64,000 nucleotides of DNA from Nonlabens sp. MB-3u-79 (GCF_002831625.1 NZ_CP025116.1:558001-622000); one strand, 5' to 3'; counted from the stretch's first letter, positions 24,690 through 33,026 are shown. Translations and numbers: made by a program. Notes: a model not told the origin generated them from the sequence alone.

Positions 24690-26948
24690 TTGTCTTCTAT
24701 ATTTATAAAGATCCCTATCAAAAATATTTATACCCTTTTCCTTGTTATAGTGAGTTTCTCTCTGAACGCACAAGAGTTTGCAATACCACACCCACAAAAG
24801 CTAACAGCAAGAGAAATTCTTATGGATTCTTTGTTAAGTAGATCTTATGACCAATTTGCTCGAGGAGCTTATAAAGAATCTTTTGAACTCAACATACAGA
24901 CGTTGAAAATTGCGCTGGAAGAGGAAGATCTTTTATACACCAGCAAAGCTTATGGTTATTTGGGCTATGATTACCTCAATCAAGGCGATACCATTGCGGC
25001 TATTGAAAATTTTGAAAGCGCCCATAAATTTGCCCTAAAGTTAGATGACCCAACGATTCTAGCAAATACCTATGGAGACCTTGCTAGTATTTATTCATTA
25101 GACCCCAAAAAAGAAGAAATAAGCAAAGAATACACTCTTAAAGCTATAGAAACTTATGAGGCGACTGAGGATACTTTAGGCCTTCAATACATTTATCACA
25201 ATTATGCTGATGCCCTCAAAGAAAAGGAGCAATGGGACGAAGTCAAACCTATTCTCGACCTTCTAAATAGCGAAAAATTTAAAGATTATACAGATGATGT
25301 TTACAGAGCCAGCATAGATAATATGATGGCAGACTATTATTTCAATACTGGGAACTGCATAAAGGCAGATAGCTTGTTGTTAAATGTTATCTCTTTGGGT
25401 GAAAAAAGTGGCCTTAAAGGAGAATTAGAAATAGCCTACAATTATTACTCTCGCAGTCTTGCTATTCAAGATAAACACGATGAAGCCTTTACCTACAGAT
25501 TGAAATACGAAAAGGTTCACGAGGCAAATTTAAAGGAAAAAAACGCGATTGAAAATAATAGAATAGCCGCTATCTTCCAAATAGATCAATATAAAAAAGA
25601 TCTCGCAACATCTGAAGCAGAAAGTCAGCTGCAAGGGGAGAAAATGAGAAACAAGACCGTTTTTAATTACGGACTTATCGCACTTTTTTTAGTTGCTTTT
25701 TTAGGACTTTTATTTACGTTCAATCTATCTAAAAAAAGAAAACAACTCAATAAGGCACTTAAAGAAAAGAACAAGCTTTATCTGAACGAAAAGACCAAAA
25801 CAGAAAAACTGGCTCGAGCAAAAAGTGATTTCTTCAGCACGGTGAGCCATGAGTTGCGCACTCCTTTGTATGGGGTTATTGGAATGAGTACTATCTTATT
25901 AGAAAATAATGAAAACAAAAGCGTTCAGGAAGACTTGAAATCACTCAAGTTTTCGGCTGATTATTTACTTGCTTTAATTAATGACGTCTTACAAATCAAT
26001 AAAATTGATTCCAACCAAATAGACAACGAGCAGATTGATTTTAACCTACGTGATTTAATCGAGCGAATAGTCACCACATTTGAGTACATGCGCAGGCAGA
26101 ATGAAAATGTCATCAATCTTCATTTACCTATTGACACACCCGTGTTGCTGCATGGCAATGCTACTAGATTATCTCAAATATTAATGAATTTAATAGGTAA
26201 TGCCAATAAGTTTACAACAAAAGGCTCTATAGATATTACCTTGTTTACTAAGAAAATTGAGGCTGATAACATCACCCTTGCCTTTTCAATTAAAGATAAT
26301 GGTGAGGGTATAGCACAAAATAAAAAAGAATACATCTTTGAAGAGTTCAAACAAGGCGACTCACACAGCTACAACTATCAAGGAACGGGACTGGGCTTGC
26401 CTATCGTAAAGCGATTATTAAATATATCTGGATCTGATATTCATTTAGAATCAGAGATAGGTCAAGGTTCTATTTTTAGTTTTGAATTGGATTATCAAAT
26501 TATCCAAAAAGCAACTCCTCAATATAACGTTAGATATCAGCCAGTGCCCCTTGACAGTACTGTTTTAAAAGGGAAAAATATACTTATCGCAGAGGATAAC
26601 CGAATCAATCAAATGGTGACTAAAAAAATTCTCGAAAAGGATGGCGTGCTGTGTACTATTGCAGAGAATGGCCAGGAAGCTGTGGATGCGGTAAAAACAA
26701 AACACTACGACCTTATTCTTATGGATGTGAACATGCCTGTTATGAATGGACTAGAAGCTACGAAGCTCATCAAAAGAGATCATCATGTACCCATAATAGC
26801 ACTTACAGCTGTAGAAATTGCAGAAATGCGACAGAATATTCTAGACGCTGGTATGGATGATATTATCATAAAGCCTTATGATGTCAGCACTTTTAAACAG
26901 GTGATCATAAAAAACATACAAGATCAAAAGGCCTTGTATTCTTTTTGA
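24690..26948 (+). CDS. Hybrid histidine kinase with TPR sensor region and receiver domain
   Basis: About 752 residues. Signal peptide (IYTLFLVIVSFSLNAQ), a periplasmic TPR array (about 50-300; ALEEEDLLYTSKAYGYLG, LANTYGDLASIY), one transmembrane helix (~324-344), a coiled coil, HisKA with SHELRTP (His387), HATPase_c with NLIGNANKFT (N box), DNGEGI (G1) and GTGLGLPIV (G2), then a receiver with phospho-acceptor Asp679 in ILMDVNMPVMNG. No DNA-binding output. The start is uncertain: only a TTG at 24690 precedes the signal peptide, and it coincides with a -7 box; the first ATG is residue 45, after the signal peptide. Confidence 0.9.
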   Translation: MSSIFIKIPIKNIYTLFLVIVSFSLNAQEFAIPHPQKLTAREILMDSLLSRSYDQFARGAYKESFELNIQTLKIALEEEDLLYTSKAYGYLGYDYLNQGDTIAAIENFESAHKFALKLDDPTILANTYGDLASIYSLDPKKEEISKEYTLKAIETYEATEDTLGLQYIYHNYADALKEKEQWDEVKPILDLLNSEKFKDYTDDVYRASIDNMMADYYFNTGNCIKADSLLLNVISLGEKSGLKGELEIAYNYYSRSLAIQDKHDEAFTYRLKYEKVHEANLKEKNAIENNRIAAIFQIDQYKKDLATSEAESQLQGEKMRNKTVFNYGLIALFLVAFLGLLFTFNLSKKRKQLNKALKEKNKLYLNEKTKTEKLARAKSDFFSTVSHELRTPLYGVIGMSTILLENNENKSVQEDLKSLKFSADYLLALINDVLQINKIDSNQIDNEQIDFNLRDLIERIVTTFEYMRRQNENVINLHLPIDTPVLLHGNATRLSQILMNLIGNANKFTTKGSIDITLFTKKIEADNITLAFSIKDNGEGIAQNKKEYIFEEFKQGDSHSYNYQGTGLGLPIVKRLLNISGSDIHLESEIGQGSIFSFELDYQIIQKATPQYNVRYQPVPLDSTVLKGKNILIAEDNRINQMVTKKILEKDGVLCTIAENGQEAVDAVKTKHYDLILMDVNMPVMNGLEATKLIKRDHHVPIIALTAVEIAEMRQNILDAGMDDIIIKPYDVSTFKQVIIKNIQDQKALYSF

Positions 26949-26956
26949 GCTCTTGT

Positions 26957-27421
26957 TTATCGCCACTGATCTCCTCTAAGTTGCATAGCAGCGATAATGA
27001 CATCCATTCTAGAGATCTGACCTATCAACTTTCCATTCTTAGTCACAGGAAAACGTCTGCGCCCACTTCTAAGAAATCGAGCAGCAGCATCAAAAATATC
27101 TGCTTCTTGATCTATTGTGGTAGGCTGTGGAGACATGTAATCGCTCACCTTCCTATTGCCTAATGGTAAGTTGTGGTAACGGCTTTCCCCTATGACGTGC
27201 ATTAAATCTGTATCGCTTATAATGCCTACTAAATTGTCATTTGCATCTATTACAGGCCCACCAGTAATTCTTTGCTTGAGCAAGATTTCCATGACTTCTG
27301 TAATTCCTTGATCTGGAGAAAAAGTGATCAACTTGCGAGTCATGTAATCCTTTACTTGAAATAGTTGTGGGACATGACCAGTTGTAACTTCTCTTTTTCC
27401 CATAAAGTTCTTGATTCCCAT
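26957..27421 (-). CDS. CBS-domain pair protein
   Basis: 154 residues. Two CBS motifs: the first around VKDYMTRKLITF to GIISDTDLM, the second around VSDYMSPQPTTI to GQISRMDVI. Such stand-alone CBS pairs bind adenine nucleotides and regulate partners. Convergent with the hybrid kinase (8-nt gap between stops). Partner unknown. Confidence 0.88.
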   Translation of the reverse strand: MGIKNFMGKREVTTGHVPQLFQVKDYMTRKLITFSPDQGITEVMEILLKQRITGGPVIDANDNLVGIISDTDLMHVIGESRYHNLPLGNRKVSDYMSPQPTTIDQEADIFDAAARFLRSGRRRFPVTKNGKLIGQISRMDVIIAAMQLRGDQWR

Positions 27422-27620
27422 GGCTTATTGATTTTAAATCCGCTATTAAGATACTAAATTTCTCACTATGTTTTATATTCAGCTTATTTCTAATAAAAAC
27501 ATTCCACAATATTTTTAAAACATTAAAATAAACATATGTAAATCAGGTCTTTACAGGATGGTTTTAAGCCGTCTTTCTAATTTCGTGCAAATAATATATC
27601 TTTACCATCAAGCTATTTTT

Positions 27621-28034
27621 ATGAAATCTCTTTATACTATTTGTTACGTCAGTAAAACAGCGCCCGAGCTCAAAGAGCAAGATATAGAGGAGTTGTTCAA
27701 CTACACATCTAAGGCAAATAACAAGAACGGAGTAAGCGGTATTCTTTTGCATTCCTTAGGTAATTTTTTTCAAGTTCTAGAAGGGGATGAAAAGCACCTA
27801 CTGCCATTGTTTGAAAAGATTAAAGAAGACCCCAGACATGCAGAGATGTACGAAGTATATAACAAACGTACTACGCAGCCAGTCTTTGATAATTATAAGT
27901 CAACTTTTGATATTGTGAAAAATTCTGATGACTTAAAAACACTTATTACTTACCTCAACCTAGACAAATCTAACAGCACCAACCATAAATTAAAAAGACT
28001 TCTCAAACCTTTTGATATGTTAGGTGAATTTTAG
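27621..28034 (+). CDS. BLUF-domain blue-light photoreceptor
   Basis: 137 residues from the ATG at 27621; a longer frame adds 21 residues with no match. The BLUF fold fills the first ~95 residues. The FAD-site residues are all present: Tyr9 (CYVS), the Asn in the ANNKNGVSG turn, and Gln51 in FFQVLEGDE, which are needed for the light-driven hydrogen-bond switch. About 40 residues follow without a known output domain, so it is a short BLUF protein that probably signals through protein contact. It lies between a CBS protein and an oxidoreductase; no obvious partner such as an EAL or cyclase gene is close. Confidence 0.88.
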   Translation: MKSLYTICYVSKTAPELKEQDIEELFNYTSKANNKNGVSGILLHSLGNFFQVLEGDEKHLLPLFEKIKEDPRHAEMYEVYNKRTTQPVFDNYKSTFDIVKNSDDLKTLITYLNLDKSNSTNHKLKRLLKPFDMLGEF

Positions 28035-28291
28035 ATAGCAACTGCCATTTAGCATCAAAATGGCACACATTCTATAAGTTCCAACAGGCTCATCCCGTAT
28101 AAGTTATAGCTCTATAGCTTTAAATATCAATGGGCAACTTTATATTTTTACACCTGGCCCTTAGTTCCTGTCTTTTCCAAGTCTCTATTTTAAAAGCCAG
28201 ATGAGCTGGATAAGTGCTCTACTTTATTACATATTTCATAAATTCACCCCTTGATGCTTCACACTTTGCTCACCACTCAACAACACAGGCT

Positions 28292-29407
28292 ATGAATTTG
28301 TCCTATTGGGAAATAAAGTCCTGGCTTACCGACGTAGATTTCACTGTCGTGGGTAGCGGTATCGTTGGTCTTAACTGTGCCTTGAAATTACGAGAACGCT
28401 TCCCAAAAGCCCGTATATTAATCTTGGAAAAAGGAGTTTTACCTCAAGGCGCCAGTACTAAAAATGCAGGTTTTGCCTGTTTTGGCAGTTTGAGCGAACT
28501 TATAGATGATTTACAACATCAGCGTCCAGAAGAGGTCCTACAACTGGTTAGGCAACGCATAACTGGACTGCAATTAATGCGCACCACATTGGGTGATAAA
28601 GCCATCGATTATCAAGAATTAGGCGGCTATGAGCTTTTTTTAGAGTCTGATGAAGAACTCTATGCCACTTGCAATCATCAAAGAGATGAAGTCAATAAGT
28701 TATTACATCCCGTATTTAATGCTCCTGTATTTTCGTTAAAAGAGAACAGTTTTCACTTTAACAACATCAAAGAGAGTTGCAGCTTTAATCCTTTTGAGGG
28801 GCAGATTGATACAGGTAAAATGATGACCGCTTTATTAGAACTGGTGTACAAAAAGAACATCAAAATTTTAAACAACATCAGTGTAGAAGATATCTCACAA
28901 AATGGAGCACAGGTACATATCAAAACCAATCACTTTGATTTTTCAACTTCAAAAGTCTTTATAGCGACTAATGGATTTGCCTCGCAACTTTTAAATGAAA
29001 CCGTCAAACCCGCCAGGGCACAAGTGCTCATTACAAAACCTATCAAAGACTTGCCTATCAAAGGAACCTTCCATCTGGATAGAGGTTACTATTATTTTAG
29101 AAATATAGAAGACAGAATCCTATTAGGTGGCGGTAGAAATCTTGATTTTAAAGGGGAAGAAACTACAGATTTCCATCAAACAAAGCTCATTCAAAACAAA
29201 CTAGAAGAACTTCTGAAAACCACTATTTTACCGCACACTACTTTTGAAATAGACCACCGCTGGTCGGGTATTATGGGTATAGGCACTACTAAAAAGCCTA
29301 TTGTAAAACAGCTCAACGACCATGTGTTTTGCGGCGTTCGATTAGGTGGTATGGGCGTTGCTATAGGTAGTTTAATAGGTGAAGAGTTGGCCGATCTATT
29401 GGATTGA
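28292..29407 (+). CDS. FAD-dependent oxidoreductase (DAO family)
   Basis: 371 residues from the ATG at 28292; the frame is open 26 codons further but without a family match. N-terminal Rossmann fold VVGSGIVGLNCAL, ILEKG, then the DAO motif ASTKNAGFACFG. A substrate domain follows (GGYELFLES, RGYYYFRN), and the C-terminal HRWSGIMGIGTTKKP and RLGGMGVAIG close the FAD site. Oxidises an amine or amino acid; the exact substrate cannot be read from the sequence. Confidence 0.87.
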   Translation: MNLSYWEIKSWLTDVDFTVVGSGIVGLNCALKLRERFPKARILILEKGVLPQGASTKNAGFACFGSLSELIDDLQHQRPEEVLQLVRQRITGLQLMRTTLGDKAIDYQELGGYELFLESDEELYATCNHQRDEVNKLLHPVFNAPVFSLKENSFHFNNIKESCSFNPFEGQIDTGKMMTALLELVYKKNIKILNNISVEDISQNGAQVHIKTNHFDFSTSKVFIATNGFASQLLNETVKPARAQVLITKPIKDLPIKGTFHLDRGYYYFRNIEDRILLGGGRNLDFKGEETTDFHQTKLIQNKLEELLKTTILPHTTFEIDHRWSGIMGIGTTKKPIVKQLNDHVFCGVRLGGMGVAIGSLIGEELADLLD

Positions 29408-29854
29408 TAAAAATGTCGCTTCACTTTAATTCTATACCATAAAAAAGTAGCAAGAAAACTACTCAGTAGAACACTAGCAGTTATAAAAACAGAGATTCCC
29501 TATCAAATAGGAGTCATAGAGTAAAAACATAAATATTAAAAATGACCAAGCTCACAATCAAGTATTAAAGACCTGAATCACAAAACAACCTAGGTGACCG
29601 ACAGTATTTAGTAAGGATCACACTTTATAGCAAGTGGACCGGTTTATTATAACTCATAATCATACAGATGCTGGTGAAGGTCGAAGAGTCTATCACATAT
29701 AGGATGCGGAGCGAGTTATTTAGTATTTAACTATTGACAATCATCAGCAAATAGAAAAGGATTGCCAACAGTTAAACACTACAGCAACATATTCATTATA
29801 AAGTAATTAAAATAAGATATTGTATTAGAGAACTCTAAAAAGGCTTTTCATAGG
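29408..29854. other. Gene-free stretch before the accessory island
   Basis: About 450 AT-rich bases with stop codons in all frames; no gene, tRNA, hairpin terminator or repeat copy that I can support. It ends at the conserved ATACGGTGTT core that opens the first cassette. Confidence 0.5.
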
Positions 29855-29870
29855 ATACGGTGTTGGCAAA
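29855..29870. repeat. Cassette 1, left inverted-repeat end
   Basis: ATACGGTGTTGGCAAA. Its reverse complement begins TTTGCCAAC, which recurs at 30300 on the other side of the gene. The outer ATACGGTGTT is identical to that of cassette 2. Confidence 0.7.
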
Positions 29871-29878
29871 TCGTATTT

Positions 29879-30289
29879 TTATTTCAGATTATAATTTTTC
29901 AATTCAGTTTTCAATTCCATTAGAGAATTCGGTTCAATGATTTGAGTGTTAATTATAAATTCAGTTTTTTGTGTAATCAGTTTTAAGTCTCCAGCAAATT
30001 CCTTTATAGACTTTATTTCGGCTAATTTTATTTTTTTTGGAAATAGACTGTTTTTTATTAATTCTCCGTTTTTTAGAGTCAGATATTGTTTTCTGTTTTC
30101 AAAATAATAAATTATAAACATAAAAATTCCAGCTCCAATTTGTCCAATTCCGATAGATGCGAGTGAAATTTCTTTCCATTCTGAGGTAATAAAAGATAGC
30201 AAAACGAGAATAATACCGATTGCTAAAAAGAATATTCCCATCCTTGAATTACTTCTTAATCTCTCTTTTGTATATCTGATTTTCGTCAT
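29879..30289 (-). CDS. Small membrane protein with PH-like C-terminal domain, cassette 1
   Basis: 136 residues from the ATG at 30289; the longer frame runs into the flanking repeat. N-terminal basic segment (KIRYTKERLR), two transmembrane helices (about 18-36 and 47-65), then a ~65-residue cytoplasmic beta-rich region (YLTLKNGELIKNSLF, TEFIINTQII) resembling bacterial PH-type domains. The stop lies 8 nt from the left repeat and the start 11 nt from the right one. Function unknown. Confidence 0.7.
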   Translation of the reverse strand: MTKIRYTKERLRSNSRMGIFFLAIGIILVLLSFITSEWKEISLASIGIGQIGAGIFMFIIYYFENRKQYLTLKNGELIKNSLFPKKIKLAEIKSIKEFAGDLKLITQKTEFIINTQIIEPNSLMELKTELKNYNLK

Positions 30290-30299
30290 TTCGTATATG

Positions 30300-30318
30300 T
30301 TTGCCAACAGTTGCGTAT
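30300..30318. repeat. Cassette 1, right inverted-repeat end
   Basis: TTTGCCAACAGTTGCGTAT: the inner nine bases complement the left end exactly, the outer part keeps a CGTAT core. Confidence 0.7.
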
Positions 30319-30483
30319 ATGGCAAGTAGCGCTAAAAAAAGACACTAACTCTCGGATTATACACAAGCCGAATTTTTAAGTTTTACTATTTATCTTTTTA
30401 CTTGGAAATTGTCAAATTTAAAAATTTGGCGGACTTGCAAATATGCCTAGACATCGATTAAACAATTAATTAGCTATGAGCTA
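30319..30483. other. Inter-cassette spacer
   Basis: 165 bases between the two cassettes, without a gene. It includes a short AT-rich hairpin (CAAATTT and AATTTGG) inside the text CTTGGAAATTGTC and GGCGGACTTGC, which I associate from memory with recurrent intergenic repeats of flavobacteria. Confidence 0.45.
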
Positions 30484-30505
30484 TATACGGTGTTAGGGGT
30501 AGTTA
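30484..30505. repeat. Cassette 2, left inverted-repeat end
   Basis: TATACGGTGTT followed by AGGGGTAGTTA; overlaps the stop codon of the cassette gene. The inner part complements TAATTACCCCTAAC at 31960. Confidence 0.75.
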
Positions 30506-31255
30506 TTCTTGCGCTTTCTTTAAATTGATTAACTCAATTAAATTGTTTAAAGAAGCTTTGATTTTTTCGGATTCACTCTTTTTTAACATCAATTCAGCTT
30601 TGTTTTCCATTCCGGTATAATTGGCGTTTGGATAAAGTTCGATTAATTCTGTAAAATAATTATTTATTCCCTCCGCTAGTTTGCCTTTTCCTTCTTCGGT
30701 AAACGCATCTTCATTATTAATCTCGTCTAAATAAATTAAATAATTTTTTATCAAAGTATTGACATTCGAGTTTACATTGTTCTTTACTCTTGATGAATTT
30801 GGGTCATCTGCATTTTCTTTAATTTGGTCATTACCTAATTTGAAATATTTTAATTGCAGACCTAAGCCAAATTGCCAAACCGCCAGCATTTCTTTATCAT
30901 ATAGATATTTGTCTTTTCTGTCAGTTGCAGTATAAATCTGGCTCATATCTTTCCACTCATTAAAAAAAGCGGTTGCAACCTCATTGCGATGATTTATTCC
31001 CAATTCTTGGTCTTCTAAAACTACTTTATAGTTTTGGTGGTCGGTTAGTTTTTCAACTATTCTTCTTTGTTCTGGATTGTCGAAAGTCGGTAATTTTTCA
31101 TCATTTTCATATCCATATCTTAATTCGAGAACTGCTTTGTCGTAATCTTTAGTGTCCCAATATCTTTTATCAAGGGCGAATTTGGTTTCTTCTGTTTTGC
31201 AATTAGTTATTGTCAGGCACATGAATGCTATAAATGCGTACTTAATTATTTTCAT
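30503..31255 (-). CDS. Uncharacterised lipoprotein, cassette 2
   Basis: 250 residues from the ATG at 31255. Lipoprotein signal: KIIKYAFIAFMCLTITNC with Cys19, then a mostly helical, highly charged domain (VWQFGLGLQLKYFKLG, INNYFTELIELYPN). I recognise no family. Overlaps the end of the upstream gene by 14 nt, so the two are translationally coupled and probably act together in the envelope. Confidence 0.75.
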   Translation of the reverse strand: MKIIKYAFIAFMCLTITNCKTEETKFALDKRYWDTKDYDKAVLELRYGYENDEKLPTFDNPEQRRIVEKLTDHQNYKVVLEDQELGINHRNEVATAFFNEWKDMSQIYTATDRKDKYLYDKEMLAVWQFGLGLQLKYFKLGNDQIKENADDPNSSRVKNNVNSNVNTLIKNYLIYLDEINNEDAFTEEGKGKLAEGINNYFTELIELYPNANYTGMENKAELMLKKSESEKIKASLNNLIELINLKKAQE

Positions 31256-31943
31256 CAATTATTATTTTTGAATTTTTAAATTTGGTCAAATTATTTAATA
31301 AACTATCAACTTCTTTTTCGTAATGTTTTTGTTCGCTCAAAACGTAACTATGAAAAGTGTTGTAATCATATTCTTTTTGGTATTCTCTTTCTTCCTTTCT
31401 TGTGTTGTCAATAATTCCTTCAATTTTATTTTCGTTAAAAGTATTAAGATTTGACAGTTTTTCTTTGGCTTTTCTGGTAAAAAGCTCTGTTATCTTTATG
31501 TGATACTTTTCGTGGCTCAATAGTTCTTTGCTATATGTTTGTTTGTTATAAACAAAAGAGCGAGATGGATGAAATAGGGATTGAATGGTCACCGTATTAT
31601 CATCAATTTCACTTTCGATTGTAGTGTTTACATATGCAAATCGTTCGTTACCATATAATGACTTTTTAAAAAACTCCAAACCTCTGAAATTCTCAAACGT
31701 AATTTGGTCGTATTTATCGAAAGTCATTGGCTTTTCGTAATTAAGATAATTTGTATGGCTAATTATTCCAAAACCAATTAAACATGGGATTAAAACCATA
31801 AAACTATATTTTACAATTTTCATAAATTTTTTGAATGGCAATCGATTTCCTCGATTCCGTTCTTTTATTACAATCACCAATTGGTAAAATATTGGTGAGA
31901 AATAAAGCAATAAAATAATGATTGCTATTAAATGTTCATTCAT
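31242..31943 (-). CDS. Membrane protein with HExxH motif (DUF922-like putative metalloprotease), cassette 2
   Basis: 233 residues. Two N-terminal transmembrane helices (about 4-24 and 44-63), then an extracytoplasmic domain with LLSHEKYHIKITELF: HEKYH fits the HExxH zinc motif, and the following ITELFTRKAKEKL with a later YDYNTFHSYVLSEQKHYE resembles the layout of DUF922 predicted zinc proteases. That assignment is by pattern only. First gene of the pair with the lipoprotein; the start ATG is 17 nt from the right repeat end. Confidence 0.7.
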   Translation of the reverse strand: MNEHLIAIIILLLYFSPIFYQLVIVIKERNRGNRLPFKKFMKIVKYSFMVLIPCLIGFGIISHTNYLNYEKPMTFDKYDQITFENFRGLEFFKKSLYGNERFAYVNTTIESEIDDNTVTIQSLFHPSRSFVYNKQTYSKELLSHEKYHIKITELFTRKAKEKLSNLNTFNENKIEGIIDNTRKEEREYQKEYDYNTFHSYVLSEQKHYEKEVDSLLNNLTKFKNSKIIIDENN

Positions 31944-31959
31944 TCACAGATGTTTTTCA

Positions 31960-31981
31960 TAATTACCCCTAACTCGTTATA
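31960..31981. repeat. Cassette 2, right inverted-repeat end
   Basis: TAATTACCCCTAAC then TCGTTATA; 13 of 14 inner bases complement the left end, while the outer part keeps a CGTTATA core. Confidence 0.75.
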
Positions 31982-32586
31982 AGCACCCTAATGTAATACA
32001 TATCCTACAATATGATCTGGATGCGATTAACTTTTCGCGATAGGAGCCTTTCCAATTTATTGTCACAAGGAAGAAAAACTTTTGATATTCGTTAAAGTAT
32101 TCGGCACCTGTTTTGTTGATGATGGATTTGTGAACAGGTCATTGATTTAACAAATAAAATGCTATTCATTTAATTTAGGTTGCGGGTTTCCTCATTCCTT
32201 GACATATTGATCTAAATCAACATGAAAAACATGAGTAAGTAACCTTCTTCGTATTTCAATTCTAGAAATTGACATGGAAGGTTTCTTTTTCACAGTAAGC
32301 AGGAATTACCTTTAGGGCTGAAAATTCCAATTCACAACTTAAAAACGAAGTCAGATCAGGGTAGTGAAATTAATGTGCTATAAGTTTAAAGAGTTCCTTG
32401 GACAATTACGGGAGTGTTTTTAGCCTTTGCAACAGAGGCAAATAAGAAAATAACGTATAGAGTTCCTTATGGTTTCTATATGATGATACCACTTAAAGTG
32501 TGTATATAATAAGTCATTACTTCATGCCCCTCATTACACCCCTTAAAAAATAAAAACCTTATAATCATATGACTATAAAGGTTAAA
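31982..32586. other. Gene-free stretch between the island and the tRNA-Ser repeats
   Basis: About 600 bases without a supportable gene; stops occur in all frames. Two points are noted separately: an FNR-like box at 32207 and, at 32563-32583, an imperfect inverted repeat (AACCTTATA and TATAAAGGTT). The rest looks like eroded sequence. Confidence 0.5.
32207..32220. promoter_or_regulatory. FNR/CRP-family box without a gene
   Basis: TTGATCTAAATCAA is a perfect TTGAT-N4-ATCAA site of the FNR consensus. No ORF begins downstream on either strand within a plausible distance. Confidence 0.4.
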
Positions 32587-32778
32587 GCAGAGACGAAGGG
32601 ATGAACTACCTTGATCCCAAAAGAGAATCTTGAACAAGCATAGGAATCTAAGTCCTGCTGAAAAAGCAGGATTAAATTCACTTTTGCAGAGAGGAAGGGA
32701 TGAACTACCTTGATCCCAAAAGAGAATCTTGAACAAGCATATGAATCTAAGTCCTGCTGAAAAAGCAGGATTAAATTT
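32587..32778. repeat. 99-bp tandem repeat carrying the tRNA-Ser 3' end
   Basis: Two units beginning at 32587 and 32686. Each starts with 16 bases matching the 3' end of the adjacent tRNA-Ser (GCAGAGAGGAAGGGAT; one mismatch in the first unit) and ends in a hairpin AGTCCTGC-loop-GCAGGATT. The third occurrence of the 16 bases, at 32871, is the tRNA itself. The units differ from each other at only a few positions. Confidence 0.9.
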
Positions 32779-32782
32779 TTTC

Positions 32783-32826
32783 AAAAAAAAAGAGCTGTCA
32801 AGCTAGGCTTGTTGCTCTTTTTTTTT
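32783..32826. terminator. Bidirectional hairpin with A/T runs
   Basis: AAAGAGC, inner CAAGC/GCTTG stem, GCTCTTT, with nine A before and a long T-run after. Confidence 0.75.
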
Positions 32827-32863
32827 GAAAAAATCTAAAACCACCAAAAAGTGGTTTTAGATT
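32826..32863 (-). terminator. tRNA-Ser terminator
   Basis: Minus strand AATCTAAAACCAC and GTGGTTTTAGATT, followed by TTTTTTC; starts 9 nt after the tRNA 3' end. Confidence 0.9.
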
Positions 32864-32871
32864 CACTTTTG

Positions 32872-32956
32872 CAGAGAGGAAGGGATTCGAACCCTCGAAA
32901 CGTTGCCGTTTACACGCTTTCCAGGCGTGCGCCTTCGACCACTCGGCCACCTCTCT
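32872..32956 (-). tRNA. tRNA-Ser (anticodon GGA)
   Basis: 85 nt with a class II long variable arm. The 7-bp acceptor stem AGAGAGG/CCTCTCT, GTGGCCGAGTGGTCGAAGGC D arm, anticodon stem GCACGCC/GCGTG with loop CTGGAAA (anticodon GGA at 32922-32920, reads UCC/UCU), variable arm AAACG/CGTTT, and T arm GAGGGTTCGAATCCC. Discriminator G; CCA is not encoded. The 3' end is duplicated twice downstream. Confidence 0.97.
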
Positions 32957-33026
32957 AGTTGTTCTCCGTTAGAGTTTGCAATAATACGGCAATATACTTA
33001 TTTAAGCCTATTTTTTATCTGAAAGT

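Noticed and set aside
24600..24690. Upstream ATG for the hybrid kinase
   Set aside because: No in-frame ATG exists before the signal peptide; upstream stops close the frame.
32029..32044. Possible further palindrome copy (CTTTTCGCGATAGG)
   Set aside because: Only the CTTTTCGCGA half matches; the right arm is absent.
32476..32784. 102-codon minus-strand ORF
   Set aside because: It is the translation of the 99-bp tandem repeat next to tRNA-Ser; it repeats itself and matches no family.
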